Source: Micrococcales bacterium
GTDB taxonomy: Bacteria > Actinomycetota > Actinomycetes > S36-B12 > UBA10799
DNA: 64,000 nucleotides
Direction: 5' to 3'
Assembly: GCA_016719135.1 (NCBI GenBank)
Contig: JADKAV010000026.1
Location: 4,489 to 68,488 of the forward strand
Positions within the stretch are counted from its first letter, which is position 1, and the number at the start of each line of letters is the position of its first letter. Positions 25,998-33,987 of this stretch are shown piece after piece. The notes under the pieces were generated by a model, which saw only the letters and a program-made list of their open reading frames with translations, did not search any database and had not been told where the DNA came from. The position numbers and the translations under genes were made by a program.

Positions 25998-26262
25998 GGG
26001 ACTTTGGACGGATGTGGTCAGTGGTTGACGTGCTGGGTCCAAAGTCCCGCCGGGACCGTGGCCTGTGCGCGCTTGCCGGGCCACCTGCGCGGACTTTGGA
26101 CGGATGTGGTCAGTGGTTGACGTGCTGGGTGCAAAGTCCCGCCGGGACGGTGGCCGGACCGTGCCTGCCGGGCCACCTGCGGGGACTTTGGACGGATGTG
26201 GTCAGTGGTTGACGTGCTGGGTCCAAAGCCCCGCCCGGGACCGTGGCCCCCAAAGTCCAGCG
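25998..26262. repeat. tandem array of three 92-base palindromic repeats, family A
   Basis: Units begin at about 25998, 26090 and 26182, so the period is 92 bases; the third is shorter. Each holds an inverted repeat: GGGACTTTGGAC and GTCCAAAGTCCC around a 27-base loop in unit 1 (12 of 12 pairs), with one or two arm changes in units 2 and 3. The unit also has a conserved GGGACCGTGGCC-type and CGGGCCACCTGC stretch. The array fills the space between the DUF559 start and the ilvB promoter. No coding potential seen. Confidence 0.85.
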
Positions 26263-26272
26263 TGACCCCGAG

Positions 26273-26301
26273 TTGGCAGCATCAGCCAGGCAGGTTACTC
26301 T
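26273..26301 (+). promoter_or_regulatory. promoter of the ilvB leader
   Basis: TTGGCA (26273-26278), a 17-base spacer and TACTCT (26296-26301). The -10 ends six bases before the GTG of the leader peptide, so the leader peptide is itself leaderless. Confidence 0.7.
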
Positions 26302-26307
26302 TTCGGT

Positions 26308-26343
26308 GTGCAGCAGTTCATTCTCGTAAGCGAGCGCGTCTAG
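26308..26343 (+). CDS. ilvB leader peptide (attenuation)
   Basis: An 11-residue frame, MQQFILVSERV, starting with GTG and holding an uninterrupted Ile-Leu-Val plus a final Val. Its stop lies inside the first hairpin of the attenuator. Stalling at these codons when charged Ile, Leu or Val tRNA is short would change which hairpin forms. The known ilvB leader of Corynebacterium glutamicum works this way. Confidence 0.75.
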   Translation: MQQFILVSERV

Positions 26344-26401
26344 GCCCCAGAAGGCCCAGGCGCGCTACCCTCCGCAACCCATTTCGGGTCGGGGGGTTTT
26401 T
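26333..26401 (+). terminator. ilvB attenuator: leader hairpin and intrinsic terminator
   Basis: First hairpin 26333-26366 with AGCGCG/CGCGCT arms extended by a nearly paired CTAGGCC/GGCCCAGG part. Terminator 26367-26397: ACCCTCCG pairs with CGGGGGGT, an inner ACCC pairs with GGGT, and TTTTT follows. Positioned between the leader peptide and ilvB, it should stop transcription when branched-chain amino acids are plentiful. Confidence 0.75.
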
Positions 26402-26418
26402 CATTGGAAGGAAGCGCA

Positions 26419-28149
26419 ATGGCAGAGCACATGACCGGTGCGGCCAGTCTCATCAAGTCGCTGGAGCATGCCGGTGTGGACACCGTGTTCGGCATCCCCG
26501 GCGGCGCGATCCTGCCCGCCTACGACCCCCTGATGGACTCCGACCAGGTACGCCACATCCTGGTGCGCCATGAACAGGGCGCCGGCCACGCCGCCGAGGG
26601 GTACGCGCAGACATCCGGCAAAGTCGGGGTCTGCATGGCCACCTCCGGCCCCGGAGCCACCAACCTCGTCACGCCCATCGCCGATGCCTACATGGACTCG
26701 GTCCCGATCGTCGCCATCACTGGCCAGGTGCCCAGCACCGCGATCGGCACAGACGCCTTCCAGGAAGCTGACATCTCCGGCATCACCATGCCGATCGTCA
26801 AGCACAACTACCTCGTCACCGATCCCGCGGAGATCCCGCGCGTGATCGCCGAGGCGTTCCACCTGGCGGGCACCGGGCGGCCGGGGCCGGTCCTTGTCGA
26901 CATCAGCAAGGACGCCCTGGCCGCCCAAACAACCTTCGAATGGCCCGACGCGATCGACCTGCCCGGCTACCGGCCCACCACCGCGCCGCACGGCAAGCAG
27001 ATCAAAGAAGCCGCCAAGATGATCGTCAAGGCCAAACGGCCGGTGCTGTACGTCGGCGGCGGGATCGTGCGATCGGGTGCCTCCCAGGAGTTGCTCACGC
27101 TGGCAGAGCTGACGGGCATCCCGGTGGTCACCACGCTGATGGCCCGCGGCGCGTTCCCCGACAGCCACCCGCAGAACCTCGGCATGCCCGGCATGCACGG
27201 CACCGTCCCGGCGGTCGGGGCGCTGCAGAAAAGCGACTTGCTGATCGCGCTGGGAACCCGGTTCGACGACCGCGTCACCGGCAAACTCGACTCGTTCGCG
27301 CCCTACGCGAAGGTCATCCACGCGGACATCGACCCGGCCGAGATCGGCAAGAACCGCCACGCTGACGTGCCGATCGTGGGAGATGCCAAGGCCACCATCG
27401 CGGGCCTGATTGCTGCGCTGAGCGGCCGCAAGGACGACATCGATATCGCAGACTGGTGGGAAATCCTCAACGGGTGGAAGAAGCGCTTCCCACGCGGCTA
27501 CGAGGAGCACCCGGACGCCCTCGAGCCGCAGTATGTGATCGAGCGCCTGGGTCACATCGCCGGACCGGACGCGATCTACTGCGCCGGCGTCGGCCAGCAC
27601 CAGATGTGGGCCAGCCAGTTCATCGATTACGAGAAGCCCGGACACTGGCTCAATTCCGGTGGCCTGGGCACGATGGGCTACGCCGTCCCCGCCGCGATGG
27701 GCGCGAAGGTCGGCAATCCCGACGCCGTCGTGTGGGCCATCGACGGCGACGGCTGCTTCCAGATGACCAACCAGGAACTCGCGACCTGCGCCATCAACAA
27801 CATCCCGATCAAGGTCGCACTGATCAACAACTCGAGCCTGGGTATGGTCCGGCAGTGGCAGACGTTGTTCTACGACAAGCGCTATTCCAATACCGACCTG
27901 CAGTCCCACCAGTTCCCGGACTTCGTGAAGCTGGCCGAGGCCTACGGGTGCTACGGCCTGCGGGCGAGCAGCCGCGAAGAGGTGGACGTCGTCATCGAGA
28001 AAGCGATGGCGCTCAACGATGCTCCGGTGGTCATCGACTTCCAGGTCCACCGCGACGCGATGGTCTGGCCGATGGTGCCTGCCGGTACCAGCAATGATCT
28101 GATCACGACCGCGCGCGACCTCGCGCCGGCCTGGGAACGGGAGGACTGA
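26419..28149 (+). CDS. ilvB: acetolactate synthase large subunit
   Basis: 576 residues from ATG 26419, which has GGAAGGA upstream; the TTG at 26404 is rejected. ThDP enzyme: the catalytic Glu in VRHEQGAGHAAEGYAQ, the central FAD/ROK-like domain, and the ThDP/Mg motif IDGDGCFQM...NN. It joins two pyruvates, or pyruvate and 2-oxobutyrate, in the first common step to Val/Leu and Ile. Its stop overlaps the ilvN start by one base. Confidence 0.97.
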   Translation: MAEHMTGAASLIKSLEHAGVDTVFGIPGGAILPAYDPLMDSDQVRHILVRHEQGAGHAAEGYAQTSGKVGVCMATSGPGATNLVTPIADAYMDSVPIVAITGQVPSTAIGTDAFQEADISGITMPIVKHNYLVTDPAEIPRVIAEAFHLAGTGRPGPVLVDISKDALAAQTTFEWPDAIDLPGYRPTTAPHGKQIKEAAKMIVKAKRPVLYVGGGIVRSGASQELLTLAELTGIPVVTTLMARGAFPDSHPQNLGMPGMHGTVPAVGALQKSDLLIALGTRFDDRVTGKLDSFAPYAKVIHADIDPAEIGKNRHADVPIVGDAKATIAGLIAALSGRKDDIDIADWWEILNGWKKRFPRGYEEHPDALEPQYVIERLGHIAGPDAIYCAGVGQHQMWASQFIDYEKPGHWLNSGGLGTMGYAVPAAMGAKVGNPDAVVWAIDGDGCFQMTNQELATCAINNIPIKVALINNSSLGMVRQWQTLFYDKRYSNTDLQSHQFPDFVKLAEAYGCYGLRASSREEVDVVIEKAMALNDAPVVIDFQVHRDAMVWPMVPAGTSNDLITTARDLAPAWERED

Positions 28150-28673
28150 TGACCCGCCACACACTGTCCGTGCTGGTCGAGAACAAGCCGGGCGTGCTCG
28201 CGCGCATCTCCGGGTTGTTCAGCCGCCGCGGCTTCAACATCGAGTCGCTGGCGGTGGGTCCGACCGAGAACCCCGAGGTCAGCCGGATGACGATCGTCAT
28301 CAACGTCGACCGGCTACCCCTCGAGCAGGTCACCAAGCAGCTCAACAAACTGATCAACGTGCTGAAGATCGTCGAACTCGACGATGAGCACTCGGTCCAG
28401 CGCGAGTTGGTCCTCGTCAAGGTGAAGACCGACAAGGGCATGCGATCCAACGTGCTGGAGATCGTGACGCTGTTCCGGGCCAAGGTCGTGGATGTGGCCC
28501 CGGAGACCGTGACCATCGAGGCCACCGGTAGTCGCGACAAACTCGAGGCGTTGTTGCGCGTGCTGGAGCCCTACGGGATCAAGGAACTCGTGCAGTCCGG
28601 CGTCGTCGCAGTAGGCCGCGGCGGGAAGTCCATCGCCGATCGCTCGCTGCGTTCGGTCGATCGCAGCGCATAG
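28149..28673 (+). CDS. ilvN: acetolactate synthase regulatory subunit
   Basis: 174 residues. N-terminal ACT domain (LSVLVENKPGVLARISGLFSRRGFNIESLAVG) that binds valine for feedback control, followed by the ALS_ss_C domain. It activates IlvB and gives it valine sensitivity. Coupled to ilvB at the start and to the antiporter gene at the end (single-base overlap). Confidence 0.96.
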   Translation: MTRHTLSVLVENKPGVLARISGLFSRRGFNIESLAVGPTENPEVSRMTIVINVDRLPLEQVTKQLNKLINVLKIVELDDEHSVQRELVLVKVKTDKGMRSNVLEIVTLFRAKVVDVAPETVTIEATGSRDKLEALLRVLEPYGIKELVQSGVVAVGRGGKSIADRSLRSVDRSA

Positions 28674-29740
28674 TGCAGCGGGCCGCCACGATCGCTCCGC
28701 CGATCGGCTTCGTCCTCGTCGTCGCGGTGTGGAATCGCAGTCTGGGCGGGCTGATAGCGGTGCTGGTGGCGCTGGTCCTGGTGGCTGCGGTGCTGGCTGC
28801 GGTCCACCATGCCGAGGTCGTGGCGCACAAGGTCGGCGAGCCCTACGGATCCCTGGTGCTGGCCGTGTCGGTCACGGTGATCGAAGTGGCCTTGATCGTG
28901 GCGCTGATGGCGTCCGGGGGAGCCAAAGCTGAGACGCTGGCGCGCGACACGGTCTTCAGTGCGTTGATCATCACGACCGCCGGGATCGTGGGCTTCTCGT
29001 TGCTGTCATCCACGTTTCGGGGTCCGGTTCCAGTCGTCTACTTCAACTCCGAAGGCGCCGGTGCAGCACTGTCCACCATTGCGGCCCTTGCCGCGCTGAC
29101 GCTGGTGCTTCCCACCTTCACGACCAGCGCCCCGGGACCCACTTTCACCGCCGGTCAACTGGCCTTCGCCGCGATTGCCTCGTTGACCCTCTACCTTCTG
29201 TTCGTCTTCGTGCAGACCGTGCGACATCGGGACTACTTCATCCACGAGGCAGGCGATGAGGACGAGCATGCCGAACCTCCGGCAACTGCCACCGCGGTGA
29301 TGAGCTTGATTCTGCTTCTGGTGTCCCTGGTGGCCGTGGTCGGCCTGGCGAAGACACTTTCGCCGAACATCGAGTCGGCCGTGATCGGCGCGGGGCTTCC
29401 GATCGCTTTCGTAGGTGTGGTCATCGCCATGGTGGTGCTGCTGCCCGAGGGAATCGCTGCGGTCCGGGCGGCGCGTATCGGTCGCGTGCAGACCAGCCTC
29501 AATCTCGCATTCGGATCCGCGATGGCCAGCATCGGACTGACCATCCCGACGATCGCGATCGCCCAGATCTGGCTGCCTGTGCAACTGGTGCTCGGGCTGG
29601 GCCCGTTGCAGATCACACTGCTGGTGATCGCCCTGTTCACCGCTGCGCTCACCGTCATCCCGGGTCGCGCCACTCTGCTGCAGGCCGGGGTCCACGTCGC
29701 GATCTTCGCGGCCTTCCTGGCGGTCTCGGTGGCCCCGTGA
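28673..29740 (+). CDS. chaA: Ca2+/H+ (cation) antiporter, ChaA/CaCA family
   Basis: 355 residues with about eleven membrane helices. Two inverted alpha repeats carry the ion-binding acidic residues: LAVSVTVIEVALIVALM in the first half and VVLLPEGIAAVRAAR in the second; an acidic loop (HEAGDEDEHAEPP) separates them. It should export Ca2+ or Na+/K+ in exchange for protons. The GTG start overlaps the ilvN stop, placing a cation antiporter inside the ilv operon between ilvN and ilvC, which is unusual. Confidence 0.88.
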   Translation: MQRAATIAPPIGFVLVVAVWNRSLGGLIAVLVALVLVAAVLAAVHHAEVVAHKVGEPYGSLVLAVSVTVIEVALIVALMASGGAKAETLARDTVFSALIITTAGIVGFSLLSSTFRGPVPVVYFNSEGAGAALSTIAALAALTLVLPTFTTSAPGPTFTAGQLAFAAIASLTLYLLFVFVQTVRHRDYFIHEAGDEDEHAEPPATATAVMSLILLLVSLVAVVGLAKTLSPNIESAVIGAGLPIAFVGVVIAMVVLLPEGIAAVRAARIGRVQTSLNLAFGSAMASIGLTIPTIAIAQIWLPVQLVLGLGPLQITLLVIALFTAALTVIPGRATLLQAGVHVAIFAAFLAVSVAP

Positions 29741-29797
29741 CCTCAACGCCCGCTGACCTGAGAGACTGTGCAGAATCCACCCGTACAAGGAGAAGAA

Positions 29798-30823
29798 GTG
29801 GCTGAACTGTTTTACGAAGACGACGCCGACCTGTCGATCATCCAGGGCCGCAAGGTGGCCATTCTGGGATACGGGTCGCAGGGGCACGCCCACGCGCTGA
29901 ACCTGCGCGACTCGGGTGTGGACGTACGGGTGGGCCTGGTTGAAGGCTCGAAGTCGCGACCCAAGGCCGAGGCTGAAGGACTGCGGGTCGTCGATCCGGC
30001 CACCGCGTGCGCCGAGGCCGATCTGATCATGGTGCTGGTCCCGGACCCCGCCCAGCGCGGGCTGTACGCCCAGGCGATCGCCGACAACCTGAAGGCCGGC
30101 GACGCGCTGTTCTTCGCCCACGGTTTCAACATCCGTTTCGGCTACATCCAGCCGCCGGCCGATGTCGACGTGTGCATGGTCGCCCCGAAGGGTCCGGGCC
30201 ATCTGGTGCGGCGCGAGTACACCTCCGGTCGCGGTGTGCCGTGCATCGTGGCCGTCGAACAGGACGCCACTGGCAACGCCTGGCCGCTGACGCTGTCGTA
30301 CGCGCGCGCCATGGGAAGCCTGCGCGCAGGTGGCATCAAGTCGACGTTCACCGAGGAGACCGAGACCGACCTGTTCGGTGAGCAGGCCGTGCTGTGTGGT
30401 GGCGCCTCCGCACTGGTGCAGTCCGGTTTCGAAACCCTGGTCGAGGCGGGATATCAGCCCGAGGTGGCCTACTTCGAGTGCCTGCACGAACTCAAACTGA
30501 TCGTGGATCTGATGTACGAAGGTGGTATCGCCAAACAGCGCTGGAGCGTCTCCGACACCGCCGAATACGGCGATTACGTCTCCGGCCCGCGGGTCATCGA
30601 CGCACAGGTCAAGGAGAACATGAAGGCCGTGCTCGGCGACATTCAGTCTGGTGCGTTCGCGAAGCGTTTCATCGACGACCAGGACGCCGGAGCTCCCGAG
30701 TTCGCGTCGCTGCGCAAGGCCGGCGAGGAGCACCAGATCGAAGAGGTCGGTCGTGAGCTTCGTCAGCTGATGGCATGGGTGGCCACCGACGACGACTACA
30801 CCGAGGGCACCGCCGCTCGATGA
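29798..30823 (+). CDS. ilvC: ketol-acid reductoisomerase (NADP+)
   Basis: 341 residues from the GTG at 29798, which follows AAGGAG at good spacing; GTG 29768 has none. Class I enzyme: Rossmann motif GYGSQGHAHALNLRDSG, metal/catalytic acids in the EQAVLCGG and FECLHELKLIVDLMYEGG blocks. It isomerises and reduces acetolactate and acetohydroxybutyrate. It is 57 bases after the antiporter gene and its stop overlaps the TMEM175-like gene. Confidence 0.97.
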   Translation: MAELFYEDDADLSIIQGRKVAILGYGSQGHAHALNLRDSGVDVRVGLVEGSKSRPKAEAEGLRVVDPATACAEADLIMVLVPDPAQRGLYAQAIADNLKAGDALFFAHGFNIRFGYIQPPADVDVCMVAPKGPGHLVRREYTSGRGVPCIVAVEQDATGNAWPLTLSYARAMGSLRAGGIKSTFTEETETDLFGEQAVLCGGASALVQSGFETLVEAGYQPEVAYFECLHELKLIVDLMYEGGIAKQRWSVSDTAEYGDYVSGPRVIDAQVKENMKAVLGDIQSGAFAKRFIDDQDAGAPEFASLRKAGEEHQIEEVGRELRQLMAWVATDDDYTEGTAAR

Positions 30824-31431
30824 GCCGCCGGGGGATCCACCTGCCGGAGCGCATTGTCGCGTTCAGCGACGGGGTGGTGGCGATCGCCATCACCTTGTTG
30901 CTGTTGCCGCTGGCCGAGCTGAAACTGCCCAGCGACGGCCGGATCACGACCCTCATCGGGGAGAACGCTGCGCTGCTGGGTGGTCTGACGCTGACCTGGG
31001 TGATCATCGCCATCTTCTGGTTGGCCCATCACCGGCTGTTCGCGCACATCGTCGGTGTCGATCAGACCATCATGTGGCTGAACTTCGGGTGGCTTTTCGC
31101 GATCGCGGTGCTGCCGCTGCCGACGAACCTGGACATCGCCAACCCCCCGACGCCACAGGTAACGGGTTTCTACGTCGGCTGGATGCTGCTCATCAGTCTG
31201 CTGCAGACGGCCATCTTCTGGCACGCGCGGCGAACTCCCGGACTGATGGACGAGGAGTACAAGGGGTCCTACCAAGCGCGGTCGGCGCAAGTTCGGAGTC
31301 TGCTGGTCGCCACAGTCTTCGCCGTGAGCCTAGTGGTGGCGTTCATCCAGCCGGACGTGGCGACATTCGTGCTCCTGTTGCTGTTCTTCCTCGACCCGGT
31401 GGCCGCCCGGATCGTGCGGTCTCGCGGCTGA
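30820..31431 (+). CDS. TMEM175-like (DUF1211) potassium channel protein
   Basis: 203 residues starting at ATG 30820, overlapping the ilvC stop (ATGA). It has the family signature near the N-terminus, RIVAFSDGVVAIAITLL, in the pore helix, and about six membrane helices (WVIIAIFWLAHHRLF, WMLLISLLQTAIF). Bacterial homologues are potassium-permeable tetramers. A second ion-transport gene inside the ilv operon is notable. Confidence 0.85.
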   Translation: MSRRGIHLPERIVAFSDGVVAIAITLLLLPLAELKLPSDGRITTLIGENAALLGGLTLTWVIIAIFWLAHHRLFAHIVGVDQTIMWLNFGWLFAIAVLPLPTNLDIANPPTPQVTGFYVGWMLLISLLQTAIFWHARRTPGLMDEEYKGSYQARSAQVRSLLVATVFAVSLVVAFIQPDVATFVLLLLFFLDPVAARIVRSRG

Positions 31432-31455
31432 CGTCGGGCGCGAAGAGTCGTGGAC

Positions 31456-32280
31456 ATGGACCTCGCCGGAGAACTGGCCCCGATCATCGGGCAGGTCCTG
31501 CGGATGGAACCGGTCGTGGGTGGAGACATCTGCCGTGCGTACCGGGTAAGCACGTCCGAGGCCCGATACTTCGTCAAAACACCCCGCCGGTCCGACGAGT
31601 GGATGTTGCCGGTCGAGGCGGCGGGCCTGAAAGCGCTGGGGGATGTGGTCCCCGGTCTGACGCCGTCGGTGGTCCACGCCGAAAGCCGGTTTCTGGTGCT
31701 GGAGTGGGTTGCCGAGCAGGGGCCGTCCCGGGAGGCTGCAGCGAACCTCGGCGAACGACTGGCAGCCTTGCATACGCACCGGGCGTCCGCTTTCGGCGAA
31801 GGACCCGAGCACGGCCGCATCGGGCCACTTGCGATGCCTTCCGGGCACTACGAGTCATGGCCGCAGATGTTTGCCGAGTTGCGTCTGCGCCCGCTTGTCA
31901 ACGACCGGACTCCCCGCAGCCTCGACCTGGTCGACGCGCTCATGGACGACCCCGAGTGGGCGGGACCGCCCGAGCCGCCGAGCCTGTTGCACGGGGACCT
32001 GTGGAGCGGCAACGTGTTGTGGTCGCTGTCGCCGCGACTGGTGGATCCAGCAGCGCATGTCGGTCATCGCGAGACGGATCTGGCCATGCTCGCCCTGTTC
32101 GGAACCCCTTACTTGGACACCATCCTGATGGCCTACCAGCAGGTGTATCCACTCGCGCGGGGCTGGCAGGCGCGGGAGGGATTGCACCAGATGTGGCCGC
32201 TGCTGGTGCATGCGCGACTGTTCGGCGGGGGATACGCACAGCGGGCCGAGACCATCGCGACGGGCTACCTCCAGGGCTGA
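31456..32280 (+). CDS. fructosamine kinase family protein
   Basis: About 274 residues; ATG 31456 is preferred over GTG 31450 because GAAGAG is eight bases before it. Aminoglycoside-phosphotransferase fold: nucleotide-binding Lys in ARYFVKTP, catalytic loop LLHGDLWSGNVLW and the metal Asp in LVDPAAHVGHRETDLAML, which fits the fructosamine/ketosamine-3-kinase subfamily. Such enzymes phosphorylate sugar adducts on lysines so that they fall off. It lies between ilvC and serA. Confidence 0.85.
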   Translation: MDLAGELAPIIGQVLRMEPVVGGDICRAYRVSTSEARYFVKTPRRSDEWMLPVEAAGLKALGDVVPGLTPSVVHAESRFLVLEWVAEQGPSREAAANLGERLAALHTHRASAFGEGPEHGRIGPLAMPSGHYESWPQMFAELRLRPLVNDRTPRSLDLVDALMDDPEWAGPPEPPSLLHGDLWSGNVLWSLSPRLVDPAAHVGHRETDLAMLALFGTPYLDTILMAYQQVYPLARGWQAREGLHQMWPLLVHARLFGGGYAQRAETIATGYLQG

Positions 32281-32293
32281 ATCGGCCACTTCG

Positions 32294-32299
32294 TACCAT
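32294..32299 (+). promoter_or_regulatory. -10 element for leaderless serA
   Basis: TACCAT ends six bases before the serA GTG at 32306; the intervening GAGGGG leaves no room for an mRNA leader. Confidence 0.5.
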
Positions 32300-32305
32300 C
32301 GAGGG

Positions 32306-33892
32306 GTGGACAAACCCGTCGTCTTGATCGCCGAAGAACTCTCTCCTGCAACCATCGAGGCCCTGGGGCCGGACTTCGAGATCCGTCACTGTGACGGGGC
32401 GGATCGCCCGCAACTCTTGGCTGCAATCACCGACGTGGACGCGATCCTGGTGCGGTCGGCGACGAAGGTCGATGCCGAGGCTCTGTCAGCGGCCAAGAAG
32501 CTCAAGGTCGTCGCTCGGGCCGGAGTCGGGCTGGACAACGTTGATGTGGAGGCAGCCACCCAGGCCGGCGTCATGGTGGTCAACGCACCGACCTCGAACA
32601 TCGTCAGTGCGGCGGAACTGGCGGTAGCACTGCTGCTGGCCAGCGCCCGGCACATCTCCCCGGCCCATGACGCCCTGCGACAGGGACAGTGGAAGCGGTC
32701 CAAATACACCGGCGTGGAGCTCACCGACAAGACCGTCGGCGTGGTCGGCCTGGGCCGGATCGGGCTGCTCGTGGCGCAACGGCTCAGCGCGTTCGGCGTG
32801 CGCTTGGTCGCCTACGACCCGTTCGTCCAGCCCGTGCGTGCCGCCCAACTCGGCGTGACGCTGCTGTCTTTGGAGCAGGTGCTGGAGGAATCCGATTTCA
32901 TCACCGTGCACCTTCCGAAGACCAAAGAGACCGTGGGACTGATCGACGAGGCAGCCTTGAAGCTGGTGAAGCCCACAGTCCACATCGTCAATGCTGCGCG
33001 TGGCGGAATCGTCGACGAGCAGGCGCTGTACGACGCACTGGTGGAGGGCCGGGTCGCCGGGGCGGCACTGGATGTGTACGCCAGCGAACCGTGTACCGAT
33101 TCGCCGCTGTTCACACTCGACAACGTGGTCGCCACCCCACACCTGGGTGCATCCACTGACGAGGCGCAGGAGAAGGCCGGCATTGCCGTGGCCAAATCGG
33201 TCCGTCAAGCGTTGGCCGGAGAGCTGGTGCCCGACGCTGTGAATGTCAGAGGCGGAGTCATTGCCGAGCAGGTGCGGCCGTTCATCGACCTGGCTGAGCA
33301 TCTCGGACACATCGCCACATCCATGGCCCCATCGGCGGTCGCGCAGCTGACCGTCGAAGCTCTCGGCGAGATCAGCGCCTTTGATGTCAACGTGCTCGAG
33401 TTGGCCGTTCTGAAGGGCATGTTCTCGGTGCTCATCGACGACCCCGTGTCCTACGTCAACGCCCCGGTTCTGGCTGCGGATCGGGGAGTCGAGACGGCCT
33501 TGGTCACCGAGGGCGACTCCGAGGACCACCGGTCGTTGGTACGTGTGCGGATGGCGTGCGCCGATGGTCAGAGCATGGTCGTAGCCGGCACGGTGTTCGG
33601 TGCTCGCGACAACGAGAAGCTGGTGGAGGTCGACGGCTTGGACCTCGATCTGCCGGTCAGCGAGCACATGTTGGTGTTCCGCTACGACGACAAACCCGGT
33701 GTGGTGGGTACGGTCGGTCAAGTTCTCGGCGATGCGGGCATCAATATCGCGAACATGCAGGTCTGCCGGGACAGCGCAGGCGGTCTGGCTCTGGTCGCGC
33801 TCACCGTCGACAGTGCTGTGACCACGGACTTGGTCGAAGCGATCTCGGCTCAGATCGGCGCAGTCAGCGGCACCGCGATCGACCTGGTCTGA
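32306..33892 (+). CDS. serA: D-3-phosphoglycerate dehydrogenase
   Basis: 528 residues, the long actinobacterial form. Substrate and NAD domains with VGVVGLGRIGLLVAQRL, the catalytic Arg/Glu region (NAARGGIVDE) and His in ATPHLGAST, then an intervening ASB domain and a C-terminal ACT domain (DKPGVVGTVGQVLGDAGINIANMQ) for serine control. It starts serine synthesis from 3-phosphoglycerate. GTG start fixed by the conserved VLIAEELSP N-terminus. Confidence 0.96.
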   Translation: MDKPVVLIAEELSPATIEALGPDFEIRHCDGADRPQLLAAITDVDAILVRSATKVDAEALSAAKKLKVVARAGVGLDNVDVEAATQAGVMVVNAPTSNIVSAAELAVALLLASARHISPAHDALRQGQWKRSKYTGVELTDKTVGVVGLGRIGLLVAQRLSAFGVRLVAYDPFVQPVRAAQLGVTLLSLEQVLEESDFITVHLPKTKETVGLIDEAALKLVKPTVHIVNAARGGIVDEQALYDALVEGRVAGAALDVYASEPCTDSPLFTLDNVVATPHLGASTDEAQEKAGIAVAKSVRQALAGELVPDAVNVRGGVIAEQVRPFIDLAEHLGHIATSMAPSAVAQLTVEALGEISAFDVNVLELAVLKGMFSVLIDDPVSYVNAPVLAADRGVETALVTEGDSEDHRSLVRVRMACADGQSMVVAGTVFGARDNEKLVEVDGLDLDLPVSEHMLVFRYDDKPGVVGTVGQVLGDAGINIANMQVCRDSAGGLALVALTVDSAVTTDLVEAISAQIGAVSGTAIDLV

Positions 33893-33953
33893 CCACTTCA
33901 CCCAGCGCGGGGGAACGGCTTCCCAGGGACCCACTTCGCGCCCAGGATCGGGC

Positions 33954-33959
33954 TAGGGT
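33954..33959 (+). promoter_or_regulatory. -10 element upstream of gadB
   Basis: TAGGGT lies 28 bases before the gadB ATG, predicting a short leader that contains the GGGAG ribosome binding site. Confidence 0.45.
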
Positions 33960-33987
33960 CGAGTCACCACCGAACTGGGAGCACCAC

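Noticed and set aside
25998..26262. Possible CRISPR array
   Set aside because: The three units repeat along nearly their whole 92 bases; there are no unique spacers between short identical repeats, and no cas genes.
26333..26401. T-box riboswitch before ilvB
   Set aside because: No Stem I/specifier layout or T-box sequence; a coding leader with Ile-Leu-Val explains the hairpins better.
26401..28164. 587-codon minus-strand frame opposite ilvB
   Set aside because: Antisense shadow; ilvB has full-length family motifs on the plus strand.
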